A DNA stretch of 64,000 bases from assembly GCA_037039685.1 (NCBI GenBank), contig JAWNGF010000001.1, positions 8,556,001 through 8,620,000 on the forward strand, in the 5' to 3' direction. Positions 24,950-39,309 of the stretch are shown piece by piece. The translations under genes were made by a program, and so were the position numbers. Within the stretch, counting starts at the first letter, position 1. The number at the start of each line of letters is the position of its first letter. The stretch is from Ceratobasidium sp. AG-K. Lineage: Eukaryota; Basidiomycota; Agaricomycetes; Cantharellales; Ceratobasidiaceae. The notes under the pieces are model-generated. The model did not search any database. It was given only the letters and a program-made list of their open reading frames with translations, and was not told the origin of the DNA.

Positions 24950-27805
24950 CTACATGTTCACATTACTCGAAACGTCCTTGGTGTTGTTGGCGGATTTCGG
25001 CCAAACTAGAACGTCTGGCGTGATCTCAAACTGCATGTTGCGAACCATCGCGAGTATCTTTTTGTTCCCGGAGCGAGGGTACTCCGTCATCAGCTGTGTG
25101 GCAGCTAGAATGTGGGTGAAAGTCACCTCCTTGTCTTCGGAAATCACGTTGTATGTTTTGGCACGATGTCCATACGCAACAAGCTCGTAGTGCTTTCCGT
25201 CCCAGTATGAGCCGCGCGGTGGTTCGCTGCGCGTTCGCTCCACACCAGAAACAACAACACCGCTTTTCTTGCCTTTTGTCCCAAGTTCCAAGATAAGTGA
25301 GATCGTCGGTACTTCTTCGTTGGGAATCACAATCTTGCGATCGACGTAACACGCTCGAGCGTCATCCGATTCTTGAATTGCAAGTTGATCGACAAAGTGG
25401 TCGCTTCGGTTATCGGGCTGGATATCGAGCCCAGATGTACCGGAATCACCGCGTCGATGCTTCACTGGTTCATGGACGCTTGAAGCGCTGTACCGGTGGC
25501 AAGACATTTGAACATGTTCTTGACATTCAATGTATCGTTACTGGCGGCGACCCCGAAGTGAGAAAAGTGGATGTATGCGTCCTTGAATGCGTCGCGCAGT
25601 GGAGCGCCTCGAGCGTCTCCAGTCGGCCGAGCGTCTAGAATCGTGGCGTGGTGGTCGTCATGGAAAAGGGCCTTTAGAAGAGCTAGTAGCGCAACGGGTC
25701 TGTGGTACATCGGCTCTTCATAGTTCTAGCCAAACCCTTGCCTTTGAAGAGCTTCATCATGGGCAAGAGTGAGCAGCAGGCGGCCTAGAACGTCCCCATG
25801 TTCACCACAAGCAAGCACTCCTTGTCTAAAATATAGCTTTAAAGTTGCCGCTCCATATGTCGATAGTTTGCAAACTCACCCGGCAGCTTTGGCCAGTATT
25901 GGTTCTGGAGGAGCAGCGGTACGCATATACTCCCTGTGAATAGGGATAACTACTGCCGCTCGCATGTGTTGCTCGACCATCCTCGACTCCAATTCTCGGG
26001 CGCGAGGGGACATTGCTTCAAATGTGAACCCTATACGAACGCCAATGGCAGCGACGTGATTTTCTGAGTCCTCTTGAGACGGCGCCAGATTGCCCGTTGC
26101 CATGTAGAAAGCATGCTTGAACGAGGTATGTCGGTTGATAGCCACTTCTTGAGTATAATAGGAATACCACCTGGTAGAATTAATTATCATCATCAACCTC
26201 TAGAATGCTACCATCTCCGACTTACGACGCCTGCCCCATTCCAGCTATGAACTCTACCTTGGATACCGTGTTCAAAGTGAGTGGATTATGAGCCTGCATG
26301 ATTTCCTGAGCGAAAACGTTGAAAGGAAGCTCTGTAAACGCCGGAAGAAGTGCAAGTCCACTAGTCATCGCTTGTCCAGAAGATGGGTAGGGGCCGATTG
26401 AAGGAGTCAGCCGCAGGAGATGCCAACTCCTGGATAAGAATATTAAAAAAAATGTGAATCGCTATACACCCACGAGAACACTGTCTGTAAGTTTAAATAA
26501 ATGCTATGTTTCTTGTCTGGGAGTGCGTGAACGCGAGGTGTAGTAAACGCGTGTGCCTCGTCAAACGAGACGCAAAGAAAATTTCCTCGGTGATGTCCAA
26601 TGGCGGTTGTTAACTGCTGGCACTCGGCAAGTAGCTCGTTAGCCAGGCGTCGTAGAGATGCCTGGACTCGGGCTCGCTGAGAGGGCATTAGAACAGTTCC
26701 ATTGCAAAACACACTGCGAGCCACCATACCTCGCGTGATCGGGATATCACTTCTTCGTAAAGCCTGAGCCGGTTTGGGCCTACCCCCTCGGTTGCTTTGC
26801 CATCAAGATAATCCGCCCATTTCGTCGCCAGTGCTGAAACTGAGAGACCCTTCCACTGGGAAGCCAGCTCCCGGACACGCTTGAACAATTGAGCCAAAAA
26901 GATAGCGCAGTCTACTTGAACTTCGACATCGATTTTAGACGCAAGGGCCAAAAAATATTCGCGAACATTATGGTCGGTCGGCGGATAAACTGTTATTCAA
27001 CGCTGGTTAGCTGACCCTGCTCTCAACACTAGAATTGTCCGCGTGTAGCCGAGATGGTGCAAGGTAATGCTTTGCGCACGTTCATTGATACCACAAACAC
27101 CAACCGAGAGACTTCCCTGATCATACGAGACTTGCCCATGCCAGATGATTGGATAACAGGAACCGACTAATTGTATAATCGATCGCGCAAGGATATCCTG
27201 TCATACTCACATTCATACTGCTTCAGCCGTTCGATAAAGACCAGAGGGTAATTGCCCTTTTACTCGGCTCCGAACCCATCGCGGAGACCTATGGCGGCAA
27301 GCATAATTATTTTCAGTCGACTGGGCGAAACGTCTACGACATACTGTCTACACGGGGCAGGACACTACGATTCTGTTGTTTCACGCTCTCGGTAGGTTGA
27401 CTAAAGTCTATTCAAGCACTGTCGGCGACCGTGAACGCAAGTGAACAACAATCCCTTACATTTCTTTGCAAAATTTTCGAATCTGCCCTCTTGGTATGCA
27501 GAGGTGGCCTCTGTAATCATTTCAGGGAGTATATCAGGCAAAACAGATGCCTGCATAACGGTGCCAATGATATTCATCAACTGCTTGATTTATCCTCTAT
27601 CAATGAGGTCCGGGTCCTGAAAGGAGACGCCATCTAGCCTCTCGTGGTCGATTGCATCCTTGACTAGGGCATTGAGATTGTCGGGAGATACAGGAGTTGG
27701 GGAGCACATCTCGATACCAGCGCTCTGGGGGTTGGGCATGTCATGGTTGAGACGAGTCGGCCACACTACATGCATACAGTTGCGTCCGGACCCGAATCTC
27801 GCCAT
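24950..27805 (-). pseudogene. P-loop NTPase family protein, decayed copy 2
   Basis: Inverted paralogue of the relic at 5903-8807. Recognisable blocks, read leftward: NALVKDAIDHERLDGVSFQDP, Walker A QSSGMGKSRMIREVS (near 27130-27170), RLRLYEEVISRSRE, Walker B-like FLCVSFDEAH, RELESRMVEQHMRAA, YIHFSHFGV, ISLILELGTK and YELVAYGHRAKTYNVIS, ending at 24950. Lesions relative to copy 1: TAA at 27592-27590, TGA at 25878-25876 (copy 1 has CGA), TAG at 25728-25726, TGA at 25464-25462, and a one-base loss near 25365. None of these is shared with copy 1, so the two copies decayed separately. Function of the intact family is unknown to me; the Walker motifs imply nucleotide binding. Confidence 0.72.
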
Positions 27806-28169
27806 GTGGGTTGTTGGACCAAGCCTGAACCATATAGGATTAGCAAACTGTGGTTAACAGTGGTCAACCGACGTTGCTTGGGGGCCCAATACCCCTGTCA
27901 GTGTTTCAACCCGAATTCCATCAGCCTTGCATATACTCGTGCATTTACCATTATCATTCCATGAACCAAACAACTAAATTGTCCGCACAACAAACCAGCT
28001 CATGACACGGATCATAAAAACAACCAGAATCTACAACACAGGAATCGAAGTATTTTTGACACCCAACCCCACCCATGCGCAACACGTCCCATCGCTCGTC
28101 CGCCATTACCAGGGCGTGCGTTCAAAGTACGTATGCGTGCACGTCCGAATTACCCGATCCCCAATTACT
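27806..28169. other. Intergenic between P-loop relic and glycosyltransferase gene
   Basis: No gene seen. A-rich around 27960-28040. It holds the 5' side of the relic and the 3' end of the leftward glycosyltransferase gene. Confidence 0.4.
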
Positions 28170-30579
28170 TCACCACTTGATCCACTCGCCATACATGTTC
28201 GCCCTCTCGCCCCGTACAAACGCCTCGAATGTCCGCTTCAACGTCGTCGCCCACGCCAAGTCTGCTACATCCTCGGCTTCCTGCCAGCGATCGAGATGCG
28301 GAGCGCGTACAACCTTGTGCTCGCCCTCTTTTTGTGCCTGTGCCTGTTGAGCTTTGCGCAGCAGATTTTCCTTGGCAAGCTTTTCGCCAGCTGCGAAGCG
28401 TGGTCCGAGGTCTGGGTAGTTTCGAGTCTTGTCGAAAGGAAGCCACCTAAATGCGAAATGAAATTACAAAACTCGACTCGAAAGCATAAACGCACCAGAA
28501 GTTGTGGAAGTGATATGAGTACGCTCCTCGGAAGAACCCATCAAAGCCAAGCGCATTAGGCGCCGCACCATCGACCTTGTTAGGCTCGAAAAACTGCTGG
28601 AAGCTATCCCACGAGCGATTAGACGCGCATTGAAAAAACCCTCGGTCGGACTCACTTGGTGAAGAAGGGGAATGCAGGTCGGTCCCGTTGGTAGTCTTCA
28701 GTGTTCAGCCAAGCACTATCAAACAACGCGTCCGGGAGGCGGAGCAAGAGCCCCTGGAGGTTGGCATCCCGCATATACCTCCAGACACTCATCGGATGGA
28801 AATCGAGGCCGTTGCGGAGGGCTGTGCGGAACAGGAACGTGCCAAGTGCGCTACCTCGGTTCAAACGAAGAACAGCGGTATTGTACTCTTCTAACCGAGA
28901 CCACCTGTATGCAAACGCGCCCCTCCAGCCCCAAAGCTCCTCCCAGTCACGGAGGAGAAGTGTGTCGGCGTCGAGGTAGGTTCCACCAAAGCGATGGCAA
29001 AGAATAAAACGCGCCATGTCCGAAAGAATCGTCGACATTCGGTCGTAGTTTTGCGCCGAATCAGAGCCCACTCGATCCAAGACATCATCGGCGCTCTTTT
29101 TGGTCGTCGAGGTCGTCCCGTTCTTGGCTGCAGGTTGAGGCTTGACCTTGTAAACCACTCCTCCCGAGTTGAACAGCGAAGCTTCAAACTTGCGCCATTC
29201 GTCCTTGAGCTCGAGGATGCCGTCCAGTTGCTCGGTCGTGTTCCAAAGTTTAAACTTGATCACGTCTGCGAAGCGTGGGTGCAAAAATGGACTCGCCCAA
29301 GGGCTAACCTTGAGACCGTCAAACATGTCCTTGAGCGCCGATGGATTGGGTACCGCAGCAGCAGGCCCTGGGTTGATCCACATCCAAAACTGAGGGCGGC
29401 ACAACCCGGCTGGCGGAGCAGCTCCGCGATCTTCACCCAGACCAAGGTTCTGAGTGAACAAGTACGACATGAGGGCCATGTAGGGCTTGTCGGTAAACTC
29501 TCCCGTCCAGAACATGTGATAAATGCGGGGATGGTCAGGGTCGCACGCGTCGCTCGAGGTTTTGGGCTTGCGAGGGGGTGGGAGACTGAGCGGAGGTTCT
29601 GGTTCGCCGCGTCGGTTGAACAAAAGGTCTTCGTCTGGGTCTTCTAGGTAGACACTATGCGTGCCCTTGGGGGCTACCTTGAGATCATTTTGGACAGTTG
29701 CCACTGTGCTGTTCTTGTTTTCGACGAAAATAAAGTTGTATCGGTCAAGATTCGTGCGGCGGTGTCGCTTGTCCGCGTCGATACCGGTACCGATGCGCAT
29801 AAACTCCAAACAGTCGCGTACATACTGCCCAAGAGGTCAGCCGGGTGTGGGAAAAGCAAAACTCTCGATCTCACCTTGTGAGTCGAAAAGTCGCAGTGGT
29901 CCATTATAATATCCAGATCAGCGATCCCTCCAGCTTGTGGCCTGGGCGGGTAGTGCACATTCGGCGGTTCGGCTTTGATGGTCACGTATTTGCGCGTAGG
30001 ACCCGTGCCTACTGGCAACGGCTTTCCTATGGCAGCGACAGCGCTTCCTCGGTTCACGTTTCTCGACTCGATAGGCGGCAGCCCGGGGTTCGGAGGCGGA
30101 ACCGTAATGCCGATTATATCAGGTACTAGCAAAAATAAGCATTTACGTCGACGCATAATCACACGGTACGCACTGGGTCTGGTGCTGGGATAGTGCCCGC
30201 TCGCGATTTCCCACTCCCAAATCTTTTGCAGATCTGCGCGCCTAAAGACGAGTGTCGGAGGCTTGCCTGGCATGGGTGGTGCCCACGTCTCGCCCGGGCG
30301 TTTGAAGAAGCTTGTGAATCCGAATCCAATCCATGTCAAGAACAGGAAGAAGAAGCAGATTGTCGCGCGTCGCCTGCTCATCTGCGACGATGTAACTGCG
30401 GATATTCGCTGGGGAATGGGCAGCACAATCTTTAGTCGGGTCGCAGGGCGGAACGGGACTGGCACATAGAAGGTTGTTGTCCATCCCGAGTTGCGCAGCG
30501 TCAAATGCTGCTTTTCCTCGACCGCGTTGGTGTACGAGGGAAGAGGCGACAACCGAGGTTTTCCGTTGTGGTATGCCAT
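28170..30579 (-). CDS. Type II membrane glycosyltransferase with DXD motif (GT32-like)
   Basis: Predicted Golgi glycosyltransferase. Start ATG 30579-30577 (MAYHNGKPRLSPLPSY). A cytosolic N-terminus of about 65 residues precedes one membrane anchor (ATICFFFLFLTWIGFGFTSFF). The catalytic part has HPRIYHMFWTGEF, SDMARFILCHRFGGTYLDAD with the DXD metal site in LDADTLLLRDW, and AFAYRWSRLEEYNTAVLRL. After the last introns the protein ends in FVRGERANMYGEWIKW (TGA 28172-28170). The motif order (R-G-Y-D-D-D) is that of the 'sugar-binding region containing DXD' family (GT32, OCH1-like). About 740 residues, longer than typical GT32 enzymes because of a Pro-rich region between anchor and catalytic domain. 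Donor and acceptor sugar are unknown. Confidence 0.78.
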
Positions 30580-31066
30580 GATGTCCGCGGTGACTTTTCA
30601 GCAACGCGTCAAGCGCGCAAAGATGGGTAAAAGAGGCCGGTAATAGGGGGAGATAGTGTACAAGAGTTTAAAGGCCCCGTCGCATGGGCCACCTCGTCTA
30701 CAGGTCGCGTTTGTCGTTTCAAGTGTGCTGGCGATGCAAAACCCCTTGTGAATCCACGTGCTCCATCTGTCACGTGATGAATAGGGGCTCTCGCGGGGCA
30801 CCTCAACCCCCGGTTCCGTTCACAGCCCCGCCATGTACAACTTGTCTAGACCGTATCCTACACGCTTTTTTTGTATTGTCGGAGCCATCATCCATCCCTC
30901 GCCTCACCTTGGCCCCAGCAACCGTCACAACAGCCAAAAAGACTCATCGCGAAGCGCGCCCTCGGACGCCGGGGTTCGGGATCGTCCTGCTGCCCACGGC
31001 GCTCAGACTCCGGATACACTATCAAACAATCTAAATGCATTTTATCCACAACTATTTCACATTTGT
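30580..31066. promoter_or_regulatory. Intergenic with two CACGTG E-boxes upstream of the glycosyltransferase
   Basis: CACGTG at 30755-30760 and at 30771-30776 (within GTCACGTGAT), 176-197 bp upstream of the leftward ATG. The right half is the 3' flank of the pyruvate kinase gene. No coding signal. Confidence 0.45.
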
Positions 31067-33229
31067 TCACGCACTTCCCAACGGCACGCTCTCCAAATCC
31101 GCAGGGTCGGTGGGTACGCTCAAAATCCTGAGGGTGTTGGTGTGCCCGAGGCCGCCTTTCCAGCCCTGGACAGCAATGACCGTCGTGCCAGTCTTGATGA
31201 TCTTGAGCTTGAGCGCACTGCGCAGACCGAATCGGATACGATTGTCGACGTCGCGCTGCCACTGGGAGGCCTCGATCCCTCGCGGTTCGGGATACCAGAA
31301 CGGATAGCAACCCCTGTGCAGGTGGATCTGGCGCGCGGTTTGCTGGTTGCGGGTGACTTTCATAATAGTCAGTCAGTCATGAAGCTTTTGCCTGATACAG
31401 ATACGCACTGGTGATGATGGGGACGCTGGGGCGGTACTTGGAGATCAGCCGCGCGGTATTTCCACTCGTCGACAGGACCAGGATCGCGCTGGCACCCTGT
31501 TCAAGCGCCGCAGCAACAGCCGCCATGCTCACAGTCTCGGCCGTCTCCGTGGGGCGCGCAGTCACCGCACGAAGCTCGTCGTACAGCGGAGGGTAGCAGA
31601 TCGCAGATTCAGCCAGGAAGCAGGTCTCAGCCATCATCAAGACTGTTAGAAATGTCAGAAATTGAATAGGGTGTGCAAGATCGACTTGCCAGATTGGATA
31701 GGGTAAGATCCTTTAGCAGTCTCTCCAGACAACATGACGCAATCGGCGCCGTCGAGCACCGCGTTGGCAACATCGCTCACTTCGGCACGCGTAGGGCGGG
31801 GGTTGTACTAGAACAAGATGAGTAAATGCATACCTAATCATGTCAATGCTTACGGTCATGGACTACAAACTGGTTAGCATGCGCCTGGTCTCGAAATGAA
31901 AAACGCACCTCCAACATTTGCGTCGCGCAAATAACAGGCTTGCCCGCGATGTTGCACTTGGCAATCATCATCTTCTGGGCAATGAAGACCTGGCTCGCAG
32001 GAATTTCGATACCCAAGTCACCACGGGCGACCATGACACCGTCGGCCTCGCGCAAAATCTCGTCAAAGTTCTCCACGCCCTGCTCGTTTTCAATCTTGAC
32101 TATAATCTTGATTGCCGCGCCATCGGGACCGAGCACCTCGCGGATATCAGTCACATCCTGAGCGCGACGGATAAACGACGCAAAGACCATGTCGACGCCG
32201 TTCTTGACACCAAACTGGAGATCCTTCTTGTCCTTTTCCGAGAGCGCTGGGAGATCGACTGGGGTTTTGGGCAGGTTGACACCCTTGCGGGACGAGAGGG
32301 TGCCATTGTTGACGGCACGGACGTGTACGTCCTTGCCATCGATGCTCAACACGAGCAAAGACAGGATACCTAGGGATGTAAGCTATATGCACATAATACA
32401 ATGTGTTTGCGTACCATCATCGACATAGATCAGCTTGCCAGGCGCGGTGACGGCCGGCAAGTTGGCATAATCCATAAACAAGCGCTTTTCATCGCAGCTC
32501 TCGGCATACTGGGGGTCGACCGTAACAATAAACTCGTGCCCGGCGTTAATTTTAATATCCTGGGAAAATGAATCGGTTCCCTGATCTACAAGATCCAATC
32601 GACTCACGTCACATCCAGGTCGCATAAGTCCGGTACGGATTTCAGGTCCCTTAGTATCAAGCGCAATGGCCAACGGACGCGCATCGGGCTCTTCTACAAA
32701 GAAAGTTAACTCTCACGCCCAGACGGCACGGAGAGAATACACACGTTCGACGAGCTTGCGTACGTTATCGATAACACTCTGGTGGTACTCGTATGATCCG
32801 TGGGAAAAGTTCATCCGAACTAGAGAACGCGTTAGGAACGCCGACAAGTCTGCGAGCGCACATACCAACGTTCATTCCAGCCTTGCGCAATTGGCCGAGC
32901 ATCTCGACATTGTTCACCTTGGGCCCTGTAGCGCGGTCAGCATACATCAAACAAACGCGTCGGACTTACCAATGGTCGCAATGATCGACGTCTGTAGCAC
33001 ATCGTAAACAATTCTTGACACACACCAAATCACATACCTTGCGCAGAAACTTGGTGTCCTCGGACGGCTCAGGGCCAGCGCTGAGCGTCGAGAGCCATTC
33101 AAGACGCGATCGAACTTGGTCGGTTTGGATACTCATGTTCGTGTTCTGTATGTTCGCATAGGACGGTATAGGCGGAAACAAGTGTTGGTTTGGGCGGTAC
33201 GGATTGGGCACACACGGGGTGGACGTCAT
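31067..33229 (-). CDS. pyk1: Pyruvate kinase
   Basis: Last step of glycolysis: phosphoenolpyruvate plus ADP to pyruvate plus ATP. Conserved blocks after splicing: [59 protein letters not shown], the catalytic lysine in [74 protein letters not shown] and the C-terminal domain ending [16 protein letters not shown] (31067). About ten short introns. The ATG at 33229-33227 gives a longer N-terminus; the ATG at 33136 ([16 protein letters not shown]) matches the usual fungal length better and may be the true start, with the upstream part being leader. Confidence 0.94.
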
Positions 33230-33737
33230 GGCGAGGGGGACAAGATCAGCGACGCACACGCATGACGCATGGGGCATACGTACCAACTAGGAAAGCGCAA
33301 GACGGTGGTGGGACAGATAGGGCTTGGGGCTGGGGGGCTGATGGGGGGTTTATGTACTGTGCAAAAAAGGATTTATTGATATGCGATTTATTGGGGTATG
33401 CCGCCGCTAAGCGCCCTCGCAAAGTCCGACAGACACTTATCGTCCTCGTCCCAACCCACACGGCCGAAGAAATTTACAAACAATCTATCGCACTTCCAGT
33501 TGCCGCCACCCACACTTGCCATCGCTCGATGTGTTATCCTCGCCAGGCTAAGCGATCTTGGCCTCATCGATCTCCATACCAACTCGCATACACCAACTGA
33601 GATTAACAAGTAAGCCAAACACGAAATAAAATGCGATTTAGCCTAACACACATGCATGCTACCAATACAGCAGACGAGACCACGCATAACAATATAAAAG
33701 ACACCAAGGAGTACAGGACTACGGAATAAATACCGAT
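33230..33737. other. Intergenic: pyruvate kinase promoter and CSL gene 3' flank
   Basis: No gene seen. A GGGG-rich run (33310-33350) and an A+T-rich stretch (33360-33400, 33600-33740) are present. The left part is the expected promoter of the highly expressed pyruvate kinase gene. Confidence 0.4.
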
Positions 33738-36134
33738 TTACACGATTCTCAATGTTAAACACGCGTCTACGCCCGACGGGTTGTTGGCACCTGCAACAGC
33801 CTGTGCGGCTTGGACCCACTCGCCAGTCGCCCCGGATCCAAACACACTCTCGCACGCCACAGAGCGACCAGAATGGTACCCCGCGCCATCGCTCGCTCGA
33901 ATAAATAGCAGCGGCAGTCCGCGGGACATGTGTGCCGACGGCGGGGCGCCTGGCTCGAGCGCTTCTGGGGGAACGGGAGGCACGGCCCCGGCCGCGCCTT
34001 CGGTTGCGGCAACAAGCGCCGTCGCAATCGCTGCCGTTCGCTCGGCCGCCTCGTCCGATCGTTCTCGCGCTGTCGAGCTGGATTCCCCGTCTTCCTTGCG
34101 TCGGGATACCTGGGCCTGCTGAGCAACCTGGCTCAGCAACCCCGCAGCGAGCAAATGTCCTGGACTCATCACGTTCTCCTGCATGGTGCGTACAATATCC
34201 GGAATCGGGGGCATGTCCACTACAACAATCGTTTGCGAGGGAGACACGACGGACGATCGCCTGAACACGCCCGTGGAGCCGCTTGTGGTCCCGCCGGGCT
34301 TGTCGACAAAGTCGAGCACCGCCTTTTCTGCTGCCGATATTACTGCTGCCTGGTCGGTCGTATTGGGCAATGCACCGGCTGCTGCCTTGGCGTACGGCAC
34401 ACTAGGCGGAGCCGATGTCTGTGTACTCCCAGACCCAGGGTTTGATCGGTATATGCGCTGTCGCAGCGGCCCAATGTTACCCAACCATATTTCTAGCGAC
34501 TCTGATTGGCCGGTTTCTGGGTCATCACGCGTGAAATTCGAGACGACAAGCTCGAGCGTGTGCGTCGATGGTCGGTACGTGGGCTGTGTGCATATCGTCG
34601 GAAAGGGTGTGATCGGCCGGGACGGAGTGGTCCCAAAACTGCCGAGTGCGTCAAAGAACGTATACTGGAACTTGGCTGCAGGGTAATGTGAGTTCCGGGC
34701 AACGAGGCGCGGGATTTGCCCCAGTTCTCACTCACATATTCCCACAATTGTCCAGCAGAGCCAATCATCGACCTCGTCCACGACTGTCACTCCGTGCACG
34801 CTCCTTTCTTCTCGTGTGCGTGGTGCTTGGTAATGGAGGGACTGAGGTCCCGTCTGGCGATCGCCACTCTTGACGTCTGTGAGGCCAAGCCCATTGGAGC
34901 CCGCGTTTCCACCGAATCCTGAACCCGTGATGGTGCCCGACGCAGAGAGATAGTACCGCTGTCCGTCCTCTCCTATCCGTTGGAGGGCAATCTTTTGCAT
35001 TTGACTGACGGGGCCTCCGTCATCATTGATTATTCGACTCTTGTCAACCTTGCGGATAATCAGTGGGTCGGACGCCACGCCCGTGAGCGAATCGGTCAAG
35101 ATAATCTCAGAGCCATAGGTGACTGGCCGAGCGCCGACTGAGGAGGAGTAGGAACGGACGCTGGCCGAAGGGGCACGAGCCGAAGTTCCCGTCGGAGAGA
35201 GTTGGGCGGGAACCTGCTCGGGCGAGTCGTCCGACTCTGCGGGGGGGCGAACAACGGTGACGTTAAAGGCCGACCAGGCCGAGTTGCTTGCGCTGAGCCG
35301 GCCCTGTTCGACGGCCATGTACTTGGTGCGCACGGTCTGGGAGTTGATGCGATTAAAGAGCGAGACAGGACCTCCTGCGAGGATGCACGAGGACATGTTG
35401 CGGGTTTTGGCCGTCTTTTTGGATGGCTTTGAGATGATTGAGACCTGAGAGCTCTCGAAGCTCGCCCAGGGAGTGTTTTCGAGGGCCGAGTCGGGGTCGG
35501 TAATGTCAAGCACGAGCTGGAAGTTCTTGGCCTTGAATCCAGCGGGACCCGAGACGTGAAGCGTCTTGAAGCTTGCGTGCATCGTCTCGTCGAGTGTGGC
35601 GCGTTGCTCGTTGGTACGCTCGCCCGTTTCCGTTACAATCCGCATGGCAAGCTGTTGAGTGCGGGGTTGCTTGAGCGGGCCTTCAACTCGGACGACTGGC
35701 GGAGGACACAGGAAGCGCTTCTCGTTGCCATACGACTTTTGGGCGACGGCAGCGTGTAAACAGACCACGGTGGTCATCGACGGTGTTGGAAGGACCCGGG
35801 CATAGTCGAGCACGAGATGGTCTCGAACAGTCCGCCGTATCTTGGCGCGCGACTCTTCGGGCGACGTCGTCTCATCTCTCTTGCGCTTGCCCGACTGCAT
35901 AGTATTAGCGTACAGTGTTAACATTAGCTACAGACATAGCAGTGTGCTTACCGAATCATCTGCCCATCGGTCCGTGCGCTGGGTGCGGTCGTCGATGGCG
36001 TTGAGTAACAGCTCTAGGTTGGCGCGCGACGGGGCGTCTATCGGTGGGTGTCGATCCATTGCGAGAAACGCTGGTGGAAATGGCGTCAAGATCGACTCAA
36101 CCACCACGGGGGTCTGCTCTATAACCGTATGCAT
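33738..36134 (-). CDS. CSL (CBF1/Su(H)/LAG-1) family transcription factor
   Basis: DNA-binding protein of the CSL family, known in animals as the Notch effector and in fission yeast as Cbf11/Cbf12. Start ATG 36134-36132 (MHTVIEQTPVVVESILTPF); a GTAAGC...ATGCAG intron joins ADDS to SGKRKRDE. The N-terminal Rel-like DNA-binding part has the diagnostic VAQKSYGNEKRFLCPPP and TLHVSGPAGFKAKNF. Then the beta-trefoil region: SKKTAKTRNMSSCILAGGPV, LFNRINSQTVRTKYM, IIRKVDKSRI, MQKIALQR. The C-terminal IPT-like part has LEIWLGNIGPL and LPLLFIRASDGAGYHSG. A long Ala/Pro/Ser insert separates the IPT strands. About 740 residues. It likely binds a GTG(A/G)GAA-type site (family knowledge). Confidence 0.9.
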
Positions 36135-37766
<1,632 letters not shown>

Positions 37767-37796
37767 GCTTTATGCGCTTCAAAAATAATGAATTAT

Positions 37797-39172
37797 TCAA
37801 CGAAATACGGTGTATTCCCAAACCAAGATTCCAAACCCGCCAATGATGAGAGTTGAACCGATGAAGCTCCAGAATGTGATGACTGAAAGGTCTCTTGACA
37901 AAAACACTGAATGCAACTCGTTATTCGCGATTGAATACCAGGGGTGATGCACGTACCATCTACAACCATGACCATTACGATCGTCAACAAGTTCCCAACA
38001 CTTGCAATAATCGGACCCCACAGCGCCAATAACACCTGCCTCGCTGTCAGACTCACTCACACCAATAACAGAAAACTCACCATGAACCCAGCATTAAACA
38101 CCAACCCCGACACAGCAATCATGCACACACAACTTGCCGTCCACCAATCCCCCGGCGCCTCGAACCCGCCCTGCCCAAACCAACTCGAAAGCGCGATCGG
38201 GACCCAGAGCACACCGAGCGTAGCCAACCCCGCTGTCGACGTTATAAAATTAGGAAACAGCCCAAATGGAAGGGCCTCGGTTTCGGGCGGTGGGGACAAC
38301 GGGGCGGATTCGTCTACAGGTAGGGCTTCGTACGGTGCCGATGTAGTAGCGGGAACGGCCCACTTTTTGTAACCCACTTGGTACAGTGCATATGATACCG
38401 CCGAGATGAGGGCTAGCATGTTCCCCACAAACGGGTTCGAAGCACTTGCTACACCAGGCGTACTAGCATCGTCGGCGCTCCCATAAACTGTCGCGAATAC
38501 TCCAGCGCAAGCTAGTAGCACGGCAAGAAGCTTGTAAGGTTGCCATCGAGGCTTGTCGGCTGGGGGAGGCAAGAGTGCCGTGCTAAAAAGGTACGCCCAG
38601 AATGCATGGGTGTTGAAGATGGCCGTAATGTCGCTTATTCTAGACGCCCTCCCGGTCAGTAGTTGCAATGCGATAGAATGGAACGTACGATGCGAGCGAG
38701 ACGCTGGCGTACCAGAGAAGCGCGGGACAGGTTACTCCAGCTGTGAGGAGGGATATGAAAACTATGTAGCGTGTCCATGGGAAGCGGTTATGTGAACGGG
38801 AAGTCGATTGGGAGGTAAGGATTTGATTCTGTATGGTGCTCCATAGCGAGGAGAGGTACGCTGAAGGGCTGATTCCCGTCGAGTACTTTAGGTAGAGGAG
38901 GTGCAGCGGGAGCACGACCGAAAATGCCGAATGGGCAAAGTAGCTGCAAGCGGTCAGTCGCGCCACTAAAGCCTAAGCTTGGACTTACAAGAGAAGATAT
39001 GGCTGCCTATAGTGCAACGTCGATTGAACGTACTGCACGTCTCGATCAAGCGTGTGCCTAGATTCCTCGTGGGGAAACTCACCTGGGTCAACTCGGTCTG
39101 CAACACATACGCACAAAGCACCACCACGAACAAAATCCCCGCCGTTGATCCCCCAGCAAGACTATCCATCAT
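37797..39172 (-). CDS. Drug/metabolite transporter superfamily protein (EamA / SLC35F-like)
   Basis: Predicted multi-pass membrane transporter of about ten helices. Start ATG 39172-39170 or the adjacent ATG at 39169 (MDSLAGGSTAGILFVVVLCAYVLQTEL). Helices visible: ILFVVVLCAYVL, FSVVLPLHLLYL, YIVFISLLTAGVTCPALLWY, AIFNTHAFWAYLFSTALL, LLAVLLACAGVFATVYG, NMLALISAVSYALYQVGYK, FITSTAGLATLGVLWVPIAL, ALLGPIIASVGNLLTIVMVMV and ITFWSFIGSTLIIGGFGILVW. The second half carries the YALYQVGYK motif seen in the yeast Thi74/YML018C group. Several short introns; stop at 37799-37797. Substrate unknown. Confidence 0.82.
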
Positions 39173-39309
39173 GAGTCTATTATATACTTTCTAGGATCTA
39201 GTTTCAGTCAGAAAGTAGAATTCGCCATAAACAGTCAGGGAAGAAACGAAGTCGAGTCCCGAATACGGAGTCCATCATCGAGTCACGTGGACTTTTGCTC
39301 TCACTCTCC
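39173..39309. promoter_or_regulatory. Divergent promoter with CACGTG E-box
   Basis: 137 bp between the transporter ATG (leftward) and the bL36m ATG (rightward). GTCACGTGG with CACGTG at 39284-39289, only 20 bp before the rightward ATG. Confidence 0.5.
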
